This document shows positions 33,601 to 42,687 of a DNA stretch of 64,000 nucleotides, piece by piece. Position numbers and translations under genes: made by a program. The stretch is from the NCBI GenBank assembly GCA_024637115.1, contig JAGXFU010000010.1:155079-219078 (forward strand). The letters run 5' to 3'. The notes under the pieces are model-generated. The model did no database searches. It had not been told where the DNA came from and worked only from the letters and a program-made list of their open reading frames with translations. This DNA comes from Actinomycetes bacterium. Lineage in GTDB: Bacteria > Actinomycetota > Coriobacteriia > Anaerosomatales > JAGXFU01. The number at the start of each line of letters is the position of its first letter. Position 1 is the stretch's first letter.

Positions 33601-34314
33601 ATGAATATCGATCCGGTTCAAGGACATTTTGGGGAATGGTGGGCGGTAGGCGCGTTCGTTGCCGTGTTCGCGGTGTTCCTGCTCTTTGCCCCGTTCTACA
33701 AGAAGGCCGGCGCCAAGCCAAAAGGTGCGTTCATCGCATTCGTCTTCGCACTCGCACTCGAGATGTTCGGAGTGCCGCTCTCGATGTATGCGATCTCAGG
33801 CGTGCTCGGCCGGAACCTGCCCGATGGCGTGCTCTGGGGCCACACCCTCGTTGAGGAAGTCGGGCTGCTCGGTACCAACCTTGCGATGTTGCTCTACATC
33901 ATCGGTGCCGCACTCATCATCTCCGGCTGGCGTGCGATCTATCGGGACTACTGGAGCAAGGAGCGCGGCGAGGGTGCGTTGGTGACGAGTGGGATCTACC
34001 GCTTCATCCGTCATCCGCAATACACCGGTTTCGCCTGCTTCACCATTGGGATGATGCTCGAGTGGGCGACGCTTCCCATGCTTGTCATGTGGCCGATTCT
34101 CGCAGTGATCTACTTCCGTCTTGCGCGTCGCGAAGAGGCTGATATGCGCAAGGAGTTCGGTGCAGCGTACGACAGCTACATCGCCCGGACGGGCATGTTC
34201 CTGCCCACCAAGCTTCACAAGCTGAACGCGAACAGCGGGCGCGGGTCACGCAAGGCCGTGCGCTCCACGGTGGCGCCGCGTGCGAGCGCCGCATCGCGGG
34301 AAATCATGCGATGA
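33601..34314 (+). CDS. Isoprenylcysteine carboxyl methyltransferase-family membrane protein
   Basis: 237 residues with about five membrane helices and the ICMT/PEMT motif: GALVTSGIYRFIRHPQYTGF (SAM-binding RHPxY) and a later RREEADMRKEFGAAYDSY. The C-terminal 40 residues are basic. The TetR operator pair lies directly upstream. The family methylates lipids or small thiols at the membrane; the substrate is unknown. Confidence 0.88.
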   Translation: MNIDPVQGHFGEWWAVGAFVAVFAVFLLFAPFYKKAGAKPKGAFIAFVFALALEMFGVPLSMYAISGVLGRNLPDGVLWGHTLVEEVGLLGTNLAMLLYIIGAALIISGWRAIYRDYWSKERGEGALVTSGIYRFIRHPQYTGFACFTIGMMLEWATLPMLVMWPILAVIYFRLARREEADMRKEFGAAYDSYIARTGMFLPTKLHKLNANSGRGSRKAVRSTVAPRASAASREIMR

Positions 34315-34346
34315 GCAACGCGTGACGAGCGGCTGGCGTTGCGACA

Positions 34347-35366
34347 CTACTCCGAGGCGGCCGGTGACGGTCGCCTCATGAGGTAGTCGCGGTACTCGAG
34401 CAGGAGTTCGTCGAGCTCCCGGTAGCTCTCGACCTGATTGACTCGCTGCCTCATGTGCGTGGCCCCGGGCACTCCCACCATGTACCAGCCCACGTGTTTG
34501 CGCATGCGCACCACGCCGAACTCGCCGGCGAAATCGAACAGCCCCGCAGCGTGCTCACGTGCCATGTCGATGCGCTCAAAGACCGTGGGGGCCGCAAGCG
34601 CCACACCTGTGTCGAGCAGTGCGCGCGCCTGAGAGAAGATCCACGGGTTGCCCTGCGCGCCGCGAGCGACCATGACCGCATCGACCCCCGTGTGCTCGAA
34701 CATCGCAACCACATCATCTGCCGAAAGCGCATCTCCGCTTCCGATCACCGGCACGCCCACTGACTCCTTCACCGCCGCGACGATGTCCCAGTCCGCCTTG
34801 CCGCGATAGAACTGGCTTCGCGTGCGCCCGTGTATCGCAAGCGCTGCAGCGCCCGCCGACTCCATCGCCTGTGCGAACTCCACCGCATTGACTTCGGGCT
34901 CACTCCAGCCCTTTCGGAACTTCACAGTCACCGGGATGTCGAGTGCCGAGGAGACCGCCTCCACGATTCGCGCGGCTATCTCCGGTGTGCGCATCAGCGC
35001 GCTTCCTTCGCCCTTGCCCACGACCTTGCTGACCGGGCAGCCCATGTTGATATCGATGGCGGCGATATCGGGTCCTCGCTCGGCTACCAGACGCTGTGCC
35101 TGTTCGGCCATCAACTCAGGCTCGGCGCCAAAGAGTTGCACCACCGCAGGGGTTTCCTCGGCAGACAGGGTGAGCAGCCGCTGAGAGATCCGGGAATCGG
35201 GATTGAAGTGCAGCCCCTTAGCACTGACCATCTCGGTGTAGGTGAGCGCCGCACCCATGCGTTTGCAGATGGCGCGAAACGGAGCCTCGGTGATGCCGGC
35301 CATGGGGCCGAGCACGACGGCGCGCGGGGGGAGGAGTTCGTGGATAGTTGGATGCGTAGTTGTCAT
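34347..35366 (-). CDS. dusB: tRNA-dihydrouridine synthase
   Basis: 339 residues, FMN TIM barrel of the DusB group: VLGPMAGITEAPFR at the start, catalytic cysteine in NMGCPVSKVVGKGEGSALM, and HGRTRSQFYRGKADW and GSGDALSADD for FMN and tRNA contacts. It reduces specific uridines in tRNA. Confidence 0.94.
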   Translation of the reverse strand: MTTTHPTIHELLPPRAVVLGPMAGITEAPFRAICKRMGAALTYTEMVSAKGLHFNPDSRISQRLLTLSAEETPAVVQLFGAEPELMAEQAQRLVAERGPDIAAIDINMGCPVSKVVGKGEGSALMRTPEIAARIVEAVSSALDIPVTVKFRKGWSEPEVNAVEFAQAMESAGAAALAIHGRTRSQFYRGKADWDIVAAVKESVGVPVIGSGDALSADDVVAMFEHTGVDAVMVARGAQGNPWIFSQARALLDTGVALAAPTVFERIDMAREHAAGLFDFAGEFGVVRMRKHVGWYMVGVPGATHMRQRVNQVESYRELDELLLEYRDYLMRRPSPAASE

Positions 35367-35441
35367 GCAGAGATGATAGCCCGAGGAGCGCCGTTGGTGT
35401 GGGGGCTACTTTCCGCATGACGAGATTGATCATCTCCCAAC

Positions 35442-35478
35442 AAAAAGAGCAGGACGGCCCCGAAGGACCGCCCTGCTC
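35442..35478 (-). terminator. Rho-independent terminator of the cold-shock gene
   Basis: Arms GAGCAGGACGG (35447-35457) and CCGCCCTGCTC (35468-35478) pair at 10 of 11 positions. On the minus strand the hairpin is followed by TTTTTG. It lies 27 bases after the cold-shock stop. Confidence 0.85.
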
Positions 35479-35504
35479 CAAAAAGCAATTCGTACAAGTG
35501 CTGC

Positions 35505-35708
35505 CTAGACGGCACGCACCTGGGTCGCCTGCTTCTTGCCGTTCTGGCCAGTGGCTTCCGTGAAGGAAACGGCCTGACCCTCGTCAAGGGTCTTGAAGCC
35601 CTCGGTCTGGATCTCGGAGAAGTGAACGAAGAGATCTTCGCCATCCTCGCGCTCGATGAAGCCGTAGCCCTTGTCAGCGTTGAACCACTTTACTTTGCCT
35701 TCTGCCAT
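35505..35708 (-). CDS. cspA: Cold-shock protein
   Basis: 67 residues: [19 protein letters not shown] with RNP1 (KGYGFI) and RNP2 (LFVHFSEI). Single-stranded nucleic acid chaperone. GAGAGGATGG precedes the ATG at 35708. A long structured leader and a clear terminator surround it. Confidence 0.95.
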   Translation of the reverse strand: MAEGKVKWFNADKGYGFIEREDGEDLFVHFSEIQTEGFKTLDEGQAVSFTEATGQNGKKQATQVRAV

Positions 35709-35724
35709 TCTAATCCATCCTCTC

Positions 35725-35788
35725 GCCCCCACGGGGGCAAAACAAAACGACGTGACTACTTTCCGCTGAAATGCGGTGTGTCACGTCG
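35725..35788 (-). promoter_or_regulatory. Structured 5' leader of the cold-shock gene
   Basis: Two hairpins: GCCCCC-AC-GGGGGC (35725-35738) next to the ribosome site, and CGACGTGAC/GTCACGTCG (35748-35756 and 35780-35788) with a nested CCGC/GCGG. Cold-shock genes often carry temperature-sensitive leaders; that this one switches is an inference. Confidence 0.5.
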
Positions 35789-36047
35789 CAATTCTTAACG
35801 AGCCCCATCGGCCCGCCTACTCGGAAGCATAGCACGATTCACGCCAAGATGTGCAAGTCTCTTTCGTAATTCTCTTTCTGAGCGCGGTCCGACTCACGAT
35901 TTGCGCTGTCCTTTGTGCCTGTCGGTACCACCACGCGGGCACATCACAGTGTAGAGCATGATCGCGAAACCATCTCATCGGTGTTGATGCCTCCGGAGTC
36001 GAGCAGCTCGCATCGATGCCAGACGAGGAGCGGGCGACGACGACAAC

Positions 36048-36221
36048 CTAGCCGCCGACGACGGCCTTGAGGATGCTCTCGATAACTGTTTCAGGTTCAG
36101 CGATGATGCCCGTGAGCACCAGAAGCACAAGGACGAACAGTGCAGCTCCCAGAACCATGAGGGCTATCAGCGCGAACCTGCGCCAATCTCTGCTGCCGTG
36201 CGGCTGTTCTGCTGCTGCCAT
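36048..36221 (-). CDS. Small membrane protein (57 residues)
   Basis: It begins MAAAEQPHGSRDWRRF and continues into one long hydrophobic helix (about residues 16-40), then a short polar tail. GAGGAG lies six bases before the ATG at 36221. The strong ribosome site and clean N-in helix support it as real. No family is recognised. The 35830-36047 interval beside it shows nothing. Confidence 0.65.
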   Translation of the reverse strand: MAAAEQPHGSRDWRRFALIALMVLGAALFVLVLLVLTGIIAEPETVIESILKAVVGG

Positions 36222-36300
36222 GTCCACTCCTCATCGTCCTTGGTAACTCGCACGATCTGCACTGGCTGATCCCCTACATCGGACTCGCGCGGCGCCTGTG

Positions 36301-36642
36301 CTAGGCCTTCTTCACATACTCCGACTTGAGTTCCATCGCACCAATGCCATCAATCTTGCATCCGATGTTGTGGTCACCTGAAACCAGACGGATATTCCTC
36401 ACTTTCGTGCCGATCTTGACTACCGAGGACGAGCCTTTCACTTTCAGGTCCTTGATGACCGTGACCGAGTCACCGTTGGCAAGTACGTTGCCGTTGACGT
36501 CTCGTACGGTGGAATCGTCTGCGTCGTTGTCGCTCGAACTCTCTTGTGCCCACTCATGGGCGCATTCCGGACAGACCAACATGTGTCCGTCTTCGTACGT
36601 GTATTGCGAGCTGCATTCGGGGCACTGTGGGAGCGTACTCAT
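36301..36642 (-). CDS. yjdM: Zinc-ribbon PhnA/YjdM-family protein
   Basis: 113 residues. The start [19 protein letters not shown] and the CPECAHEW motif form the zinc ribbon, followed by the PhnA beta domain ([25 protein letters not shown] cut here into segments). The family was once linked to phosphonate use but has no proven enzyme role. The start at 36642 is set by family length. Confidence 0.9.
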   Translation of the reverse strand: MSTLPQCPECSSQYTYEDGHMLVCPECAHEWAQESSSDNDADDSTVRDVNGNVLANGDSVTVIKDLKVKGSSSVVKIGTKVRNIRLVSGDHNIGCKIDGIGAMELKSEYVKKA

Positions 36643-36667
36643 GTGGTCCATGTCCTCTGGTCGACTG

Positions 36668-37615
36668 TCATGTACAGATCTGATTGTAGACTCGTTCGGT
36701 GTATGGAGTGGGAACGGCGTGGTGCTTCCCAAGTCTTAGAATGGTCCCACCGAACAGGTCGCCTTCGTTGTTGCCGCCTGCTTCGATGTCTCTTTGGAAC
36801 GATGTCTTGGTCTCGATCGGGAATCCCTCGGCCTTTGTCAGGGCTTTGGAGATGGCATCGGGGCCGAGCGCTACGCCCTCGCGAGCAGCGAGCGTTGCGA
36901 CTTCGCCCATGATCCCGCGCACGTCACTCAGAAGCCGTGCGTCTTCGTGAACCTGCCCAAGGGTCTTTCCCGAGGCGGCGGTGACGAGTCCAAAGGCCGA
37001 GATGAACAGATACTTCTCCCACAACGCGGGACGGGGATCGCTGAACCACTGATGGTTGATTCCGGCATCTGTGAGAAGCGCCAGAAAGGAATCGGGCACA
37101 AAGTCAGGGTGGTCGGGGTCGCTGCCCAGATACATGACTCCGTCCCCACCCTTCTGGGAGATGACCCCGGGTCGCTCCACGTGTGTTCCAACGAATACGC
37201 AGGCCGGCAGGACCCGTCCGCACGTAAGGTCCGTGCGTATCCGTTCGTGAATGTCGATCCCGTTGAGCAGCGGGATCACCACGGTATCAGGGTGACAGTG
37301 TCGGGCGATCTGGCGTACCGCCTCTGATAGCCCATAGCTCTTGACGCAGACCAGGACCACATCCGGCTCGGGCATGTCGTCCATGCTCTCGCTCGCTGAG
37401 GTTGGCACGCACGTGAGTCGTCCTTCCGGGGTGTTGAGAATCAGTCCGCTCCGTCGTATCTCAGCGAGATGCTCGCCCCGGGCGACAAAGTGCACGTTCC
37501 ATGACGGACTCGGCTGATTGGCAAGCCACCATGCGAGCTTGCCTCCAAAGTAGCCGCCGACTCCGCCGACGCCGAACACGCAGATATTCGAGACCGCAGT
37601 GTCGTGAGAGTCCAA
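36668..37615 (-). CDS. panE: 2-dehydropantoate 2-reductase-like (ApbA/PanE) protein
   Basis: 315 residues: [19 protein letters not shown] is the NADPH-binding loop, with CVKSYGL and [12 protein letters not shown] as substrate-domain landmarks. It reduces ketopantoate in pantothenate synthesis, though many homologues are uncharacterised ketoacid reductases. TTG start with AAGGAG upstream. The preceding small gene ends 15 bases away. Confidence 0.88.
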   Translation of the reverse strand: MDSHDTAVSNICVFGVGGVGGYFGGKLAWWLANQPSPSWNVHFVARGEHLAEIRRSGLILNTPEGRLTCVPTSASESMDDMPEPDVVLVCVKSYGLSEAVRQIARHCHPDTVVIPLLNGIDIHERIRTDLTCGRVLPACVFVGTHVERPGVISQKGGDGVMYLGSDPDHPDFVPDSFLALLTDAGINHQWFSDPRPALWEKYLFISAFGLVTAASGKTLGQVHEDARLLSDVRGIMGEVATLAAREGVALGPDAISKALTKAEGFPIETKTSFQRDIEAGGNNEGDLFGGTILRLGKHHAVPTPYTERVYNQICT

Positions 37616-37629
37616 GGTCGTATCTCCTT

Positions 37630-37911
37630 CTAGTTTGCCGGGGAGTCCGCGCCCCCGTGATCGGTGGGCTGCGGGTGTGCCTCACGATAGGACTCGTAGT
37701 CGCCTCGCGTGTTCGTTGAGTCCAGGTAGTCGTTCAGCAGTTCGTTCTCCTTCGCAGTTGACTCGATGTAGGCAGCGAGGAGGGAGAGTTTCTCCGCGAG
37801 CCACTTGAATCCCGTGCGATTGCTGAGCATGAGGCGCAGCGACTCGATGAAGGTCAGAGCCTCATCTTTCGTGTATTCGTGTGTGCGCGAAGCACGAGGC
37901 GTGTCGGGCAC
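37630..37911 (-). CDS. Hypothetical protein upstream of panE
   Basis: 93 residues, helical and charged, no signal or membrane segment: ALTFIESLRLMLSNRTGFKWLAEKLSLL is its core (segments of helix). GTG start at 37911 with GGGAGG upstream; a longer open frame exists but its N-terminus is arginine-rich and unlikely. It is in an operon with panE. No family is recognised. Confidence 0.65.
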   Translation of the reverse strand: MPDTPRASRTHEYTKDEALTFIESLRLMLSNRTGFKWLAEKLSLLAAYIESTAKENELLNDYLDSTNTRGDYESYREAHPQPTDHGGADSPAN

Positions 37912-37991
37912 GGGACCTCCCAAATCCTGCAAGGAACGGCACGTGGAACGTATACCCTCCATCGGCACGCGGGAACCGTTCCCGCTCGCCG

Positions 37992-38504
37992 CTAATGCAG
38001 CTCTAGCGTGCGGAGTGAGACGCGCTTGCTTCCCTCCGCGACCACCTGGGTGCCGACCTCGCGAAAGCCGTAGTGATCGTGAAAGACTCGCGAAGCCTCG
38101 TTGGGTGGATCGATGTCGAGCTCGCACGCGACGCTGTCAACGTGCTGGGATCGGCCGAACTCGATCACGTCGTTGTAGAGCATGGCCCCGATCCCGTTAC
38201 CATGCTCCGATCGATCCACGATCACCCGGTCCACATAGAGGAAGGTCCCACCGCGTTTATTGAACCAGCGGTAGTTCGGGCTTTCATAGTCGGCACCTTC
38301 TCGTAACGCCAAAAGGAACGCGCAGATTCGGTCGCCCGATTCAATTACCCGGTGATACGCAGACTGCGCATGCAAACGGGTGAGCGCTGCTCGATTCAGC
38401 GGGCTCGTGAAGTGAACCCACTCAGCGTTGAGCGAAAGGATCGCCTCGAAGTCGCCAGGTGCTGCAGGCCGGATGATGTGATCGCATGTTGAGTTGTGAA
38501 TCAT
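37992..38504 (-). CDS. GNAT acetyltransferase
   Basis: 170 residues with IIRPAAPGDFEAILSLN at the start and acetyl-CoA loop RSEHGNGIGAMLYND. FHDHYGFREVG is the final motif. GGAGG precedes the ATG. It follows the desulfurase-like gene by 11 bases on the same strand. The substrate is unknown. Confidence 0.87.
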   Translation of the reverse strand: MIHNSTCDHIIRPAAPGDFEAILSLNAEWVHFTSPLNRAALTRLHAQSAYHRVIESGDRICAFLLALREGADYESPNYRWFNKRGGTFLYVDRVIVDRSEHGNGIGAMLYNDVIEFGRSQHVDSVACELDIDPPNEASRVFHDHYGFREVGTQVVAEGSKRVSLRTLELH

Positions 38505-38515
38505 GCCGCAACCTC

Positions 38516-39715
38516 CTAGATGAGCGCGTAAAGAGCAGTGAGGAGGCGATCAACATCGGTAGTACTGCTGTAGGGCGCGAGTCCGAGACGTAAGCCGCCG
38601 GTATCGCCAAGGCCAAGGTGCCTGGAGGCTTCAAGCGCATAGAAATTGCTCGCAGGAACGTTGATGTTCTGACGGCCGAGTGCCGCTGACACCTCACGGG
38701 ACTCCATGCCGTCAACAGTGAATAGAAGAGTTGGCGTTCGCCGCTGAGCACGTGAGTACACGGTGAACTGAGGGTGTGCTGCAAGGCCCTCCTCGATCAC
38801 GCCGCGAAGATGGTCTTCATGTGTTCCAATCGCGGTCAGGGCACCCTTCAGCCGTGAACGGCGAGATGACGATGGGGCACCACCGAGATCCGCCAGGAAG
38901 TTCACGGCCGCTGTCGTACCGGCCATGAGCTCGAATGCAGGCGTGCCCAGTTCGAAGCGTTCGGGCACCGTGTCTGCCGAGGGCAGCAGCTTGTCGGGAG
39001 TCACCGTCTCGAGCAGGGCGGGCGATGCTGCGATGACGCCGCAGTGCGGCCCGCAGAACTTGTAGGGCGAGCAGGTGTAGAAGTCCGCCCCCATGTCCTC
39101 GACATCGACAAACGCGTGAGCGGTGTTGTGGACACCGTCTACATAGAGGAGAGCGCCGTTCTCGTGCACGAGCTGCGCGATCTCTTTGACGGGGGGACGC
39201 GTTCCAACGAGATTCGACGCTGCAGTTATGGCAACAAGCCGGGTGCGCGCAGTGAGCTGCTTCTCTACATCTTCAATGGTGATCTCAGAGGTTGCCGGGT
39301 CGAATTCGATCCACCGTACCACGACGCCCGCCCGCTGTGCGGCAAGCAGCCATGGGCGAATGTTCGAGTCGTGGTCGAGTCTTGAGACGACGATTTCATC
39401 TCCGGCGCCCCACGACTGTGCGAGGGTCCGAGAGAAGTCAAAGGTGAGTTGCGTCATGCTTCGCCCGAATACGATGCCGCCCGGATCGGCCCCCAGGAGG
39501 TCTGCCATGGCCTCGCGCGCGTTCAGCACGATTTCATTGGTGCGGCGCTCCGCACTCGTTGTTGATCCGCGCTGGCATATGGCTGATTCGAGTGTGTCGC
39601 GAACCGCCTCGGCCACAACGGCTGGAATCAGTGACCCGCCGGGTGCGTCGAAATGCGCAGCGCCTTCGCGCAATGCGGGGAACTGTTCACGAACGGCATC
39701 GATCTGGAATGTCAT
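38516..39715 (-). CDS. Cysteine-desulfurase-like PLP enzyme
   Basis: 399 residues, class V aminotransferase fold of the TIGR01976-type group (start REQFPALREGAAHFDAPGG). The PLP lysine is in SPYKFCGPHCGV, with VSRLDHDSN and YVDGVHNTAHAFVD around the cofactor. It lacks a clear sulfur-acceptor cysteine loop, so it may be a lyase rather than a true desulfurase. It is followed closely by the GNAT gene. Confidence 0.87.
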   Translation of the reverse strand: MTFQIDAVREQFPALREGAAHFDAPGGSLIPAVVAEAVRDTLESAICQRGSTTSAERRTNEIVLNAREAMADLLGADPGGIVFGRSMTQLTFDFSRTLAQSWGAGDEIVVSRLDHDSNIRPWLLAAQRAGVVVRWIEFDPATSEITIEDVEKQLTARTRLVAITAASNLVGTRPPVKEIAQLVHENGALLYVDGVHNTAHAFVDVEDMGADFYTCSPYKFCGPHCGVIAASPALLETVTPDKLLPSADTVPERFELGTPAFELMAGTTAAVNFLADLGGAPSSSRRSRLKGALTAIGTHEDHLRGVIEEGLAAHPQFTVYSRAQRRTPTLLFTVDGMESREVSAALGRQNINVPASNFYALEASRHLGLGDTGGLRLGLAPYSSTTDVDRLLTALYALI

Positions 39716-39733
39716 TGCGTGGAGCCCTTCTCT

Positions 39734-40207
39734 TCAGGCGGGAAACACGACTTCGAAGCATTCGCACACAACGAGCGATTCCGGTCCAAGCAGGTGCGAG
39801 GAGCCTGCGAGTTCTCGCGAGAAGGCGGCCTGATGCGCTTGACGCCAGTAGTCCAGGGATCCGTCGCCCTCGCCTTCGGTGGCCGCGAACTCGGGAGTCA
39901 CTTCAGCGAACGGAACGACTTCGACCGAGGTCGTGCGGATGACGCAACGTGCCACGCCATCCCAGTCAGTAATGACATTGAAGTCGCCCACGCGCGGGAG
40001 TGGCTCACCTTCGGCCTCATAAGACCAGAGGAGGCCGGCGGTGGCCCGCTTCTTACCGGCGAGCACTAGATCGGCGAGTTCGTTTGCGTCGGTCGCATTA
40101 TCGCAGAAGTGCCAGGCCAGGTAGCCGGTCTCCGGATCAATCAGGTCCGGGCGCGCGGCTGACAGTGCCGACCACATCGCTTCAACTGATTCTGTGGGGG
40201 CCGTCAA
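39734..40207 (-). CDS. ASCH-domain protein
   Basis: 157 residues with the ASCH motif GKKRATAGLLWSY and the C-terminal EFAATEGEGDGSLDYWR segment typical of the YqfB-like subgroup. These fold like PUA domains and bind RNA or hydrolyse acylated nucleosides. TTG start with GGAGGGAATAG upstream. It precedes the desulfurase-like gene by 18 bases. Confidence 0.88.
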   Translation of the reverse strand: MTAPTESVEAMWSALSAARPDLIDPETGYLAWHFCDNATDANELADLVLAGKKRATAGLLWSYEAEGEPLPRVGDFNVITDWDGVARCVIRTTSVEVVPFAEVTPEFAATEGEGDGSLDYWRQAHQAAFSRELAGSSHLLGPESLVVCECFEVVFPA

Positions 40208-40317
40208 CTATTCCCTCCAATACTCTGGTCGGTTCAGTACATTGGCACAGATGACCGTCCCCTGGGCCGACCCGATGACTCCGGGGTGTGGCAGCGGGTA
40301 TAGGTGGAGAGGTGAGA

Positions 40318-40836
40318 CTACGGCACCGCATACTCTGCGTAGCCGCCGTCAGTGAATTGACCGTCACTCCAGGTCAAGGTGTGCAGTTCCTCATATCCGA
40401 AACCGTTGCTGACCGTGAGGATGTACTCGCCATCCATCTGCGCCGGATCCTGTGCGTTGAAGTTGTCCGACATGAAGGGGAAGTCGTAGTTCCGATAGTC
40501 CTCTTCGAACTCGGTGATGTCAGTGAGACAGTCCCAGCGCACAAAGTCCCTCCAGCTGTTGCGCGGGTTCTCGATCTCCACCGAGTACCAGCCACCATCA
40601 CTCATCGCGGTACCGAACGTGAGGTGGACTCGGTAGATTTCACCCTCGGCGAGCCGTGAGTCGCGTGGTTCGGGCTGCTCAGCAAGGTCTTCGTCTATTC
40701 GTTGCTGTAGTTCAGCATACCGATCATCCGAGTCTTCGCCGAAGGTGAGGCCAAATTGTGTGCACCCCAAGCTCAGGAATGCAACTACGATGAGGGCCAG
40801 AACCCCCGCTCCCGCTCTACGCTGCTTCCTGGACAT
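40318..40836 (-). CDS. Lipoprotein of unknown function
   Basis: 172 residues. The N-terminus has a basic region, a hydrophobic core and FLSLGC as a lipobox. The rest is acidic with many aromatic residues (WYSVEIENPRNSW, YRNYDFPF) and looks like a beta-rich extracellular domain. GGAGG lies five bases before the ATG at 40836. No family is recognised. Confidence 0.75.
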   Translation of the reverse strand: MSRKQRRAGAGVLALIVVAFLSLGCTQFGLTFGEDSDDRYAELQQRIDEDLAEQPEPRDSRLAEGEIYRVHLTFGTAMSDGGWYSVEIENPRNSWRDFVRWDCLTDITEFEEDYRNYDFPFMSDNFNAQDPAQMDGEYILTVSNGFGYEELHTLTWSDGQFTDGGYAEYAVP

Positions 40837-40942
40837 CGCTACCTCCCACCTCGAAACTTTACCCGACCCGGAGACGTCTTCCAACCAAATCATTACCTCG
40901 GCGAGACGGTGTTAGCCTGTTGATCATCCGCCCCCGGGGTTA

Positions 40943-41581
40943 TCAACTGGTTTGAGATGCAGGGCGCTTGTTGAGGGCACGCGTTGCCCAGAGGAGCGCG
41001 AAGAAGTCGTAGACCGCATGGGCCATCATCGCGGCCAGGATGCTGCCTGTGAAGTAGAAGAGATAACCGAGGACAAGCCCCAGAACGGTTACGAACACTG
41101 CATACCGGACAGAGATCGCATGTGTGAGGCCAAACACGACCGCAACGATGATCACAGCGATATGAGCGTTGCTCCACGTGGCGACCCACGCCTGAGCTAC
41201 TCCTCGAAACAGCGCCTCTTCGCAGATCCCCGCGAGCACCGAGATGATCGCGAGATCCGAGAGCGATGAGTCCGCAAAGAGGTTGATGAACAAATTGAAG
41301 TCCTCCCGGAGGCCTTTGAGAGCGTTCAACTGAGAGTTGACCAGAAGGAGTGCGCCTCCCGCGCAGGCAAGGCCGACCAGTGCACCGATTATCACAGCGA
41401 CAGGATCGAATTCAAGGCGCGGCCAGAGGCCGGTCCACCACATGAGCACGAGCGCAATCACGAGGATGACCAACTCTGAGAGGAACGACGAGAGCCGCAT
41501 TCTTGAGCCGAGCGCGCCAGTCACGGTCGCGTCCCGGGTGCTTCGATCCAGCCGCCCCGCCTCACGCTCTCTGTCAGCCAC
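40943..41581 (-). CDS. CPBP-family intramembrane protease
   Basis: 212 residues, about six membrane helices. The EEALFR motif (ICEEALFRGVAQAW) and the later FGLTHAI histidine are the catalytic site of the CAAX/bacteriocin-processing family. The GTG start has GAGGGAG upstream. The third motif (HxxxN/D) is replaced by HAVYDFF, which is common in the family. Confidence 0.88.
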   Translation of the reverse strand: MADREREAGRLDRSTRDATVTGALGSRMRLSSFLSELVILVIALVLMWWTGLWPRLEFDPVAVIIGALVGLACAGGALLLVNSQLNALKGLREDFNLFINLFADSSLSDLAIISVLAGICEEALFRGVAQAWVATWSNAHIAVIIVAVVFGLTHAISVRYAVFVTVLGLVLGYLFYFTGSILAAMMAHAVYDFFALLWATRALNKRPASQTS

Positions 41582-41594
41582 AGGGGCTCCCTCG

Positions 41595-41960
41595 CTAGAA
41601 CGGAGACATCATAGTCAGGGTATCGATCAAGGGCAGCGAGCGAACCGGTTCGTCTAGTTCAGTGAACTCCAGACCCGAGATAGCGCCTTCGCGTTCCCAG
41701 ACGATAAGTGCGGAGATAACACCTTCCGCAGTGGTGCCGTATGCACTCGCAATCGGAAAGGCGCCTGAATCCTGACCATTCTCAACAAAGTTGATACTAG
41801 GACAACCACAGCTGCAACGACCCACGACCCTCAGATCGTCGACTGAGGCTGAAGGCCCCGCAGTGTCGCAGCCCATTTGAGCATTGGCGAGGAGCCAGCT
41901 GACCAGCGCAGCCTCCGCTGCCGAAATCGGCCGATCCTCAGGAATTGACGGTGCATTCAA
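41595..41960 (-). CDS. Hypothetical protein with a CxCGCP motif
   Basis: 121 residues, cytoplasmic. GRCSCGCPSINFV in the centre could bind a metal. It is 14 bases upstream of the CPBP gene, so they form an operon. No family is recognised. The interval 41961-42048 holds nothing. Confidence 0.65.
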   Translation of the reverse strand: MNAPSIPEDRPISAAEAALVSWLLANAQMGCDTAGPSASVDDLRVVGRCSCGCPSINFVENGQDSGAFPIASAYGTTAEGVISALIVWEREGAISGLEFTELDEPVRSLPLIDTLTMMSPF

Positions 41961-42048
41961 GCCGGTATCCTTCGCTGTCCAGTATGTTTCAGCATCAGCG
42001 GCAGTTGTCGTTCATATGGATTCTACCTCGTGCGCTATTGTGCTCCTT

Positions 42049-42687
42049 CTACCAGCTCGCCACCAGATTCGCGACAAGCACGTACCTGTCCGGCGCGCTG
42101 CCAACGTAGTTGAATGGATAGCAGGTGCTGACCGACAGGACAGCGTGATCGGCAGGCACAACGACAGTTACGTCGTCCTTGTCAACGACACGGATTCGAC
42201 CGATCTCATACGCGAACGTGCCTGCGGCCGTCTGCATAATGATCTGGTCGCCTGTCTCAAGCTTGCCGAGATCAGAGAAGACCGTGTCGCGATGCCCCGA
42301 GATGACGCAGTTGTCCGGCTCGCCGGGCATCGCCGTGTCAAGCATGTGGCCTACGCCCTGTTTGAGTTCCTCGGCACCTGTACCCTCGATGACGACGAAC
42401 GTCTGCCCGAGAGTCGGGATCGAGAGCATTCCCAGAACGTCGCCAACTGCGGGATTCTCGGGGTAGTCGGGTTGCTGGGGCCCAAGCGCTTCTGATGCAT
42501 TGACCGACCCAGTCGGGCTGTTGCTCGACATCTTGATCGGGCGTAACAGGGCGTTCGAATCGGCCGAGGAGGACCCGATGATGTTGAACAATGCCCACCC
42601 GGACAGCGCGATTCCAAGGATCATGAGCCCTAGTGATGCTGTGCCAAGATAGGAGCGCGTACCGTGCGAGGGTCTTGCCCTAGGCAT
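42049..42687 (-). CDS. Class D/E-type sortase
   Basis: 212 residues. An N-terminal membrane anchor (about 18-38) precedes the sortase fold. The catalytic residues are H in ISGHRDTVF, C in LSVSTCYPF, and R in SAPDRYVL. It overlaps the end of the upstream LPDTG protein gene by eight bases, so that protein is its likely substrate. It anchors proteins to the cell wall. Confidence 0.9.
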   Translation of the reverse strand: MPRARPSHGTRSYLGTASLGLMILGIALSGWALFNIIGSSSADSNALLRPIKMSSNSPTGSVNASEALGPQQPDYPENPAVGDVLGMLSIPTLGQTFVVIEGTGAEELKQGVGHMLDTAMPGEPDNCVISGHRDTVFSDLGKLETGDQIIMQTAAGTFAYEIGRIRVVDKDDVTVVVPADHAVLSVSTCYPFNYVGSAPDRYVLVANLVASW

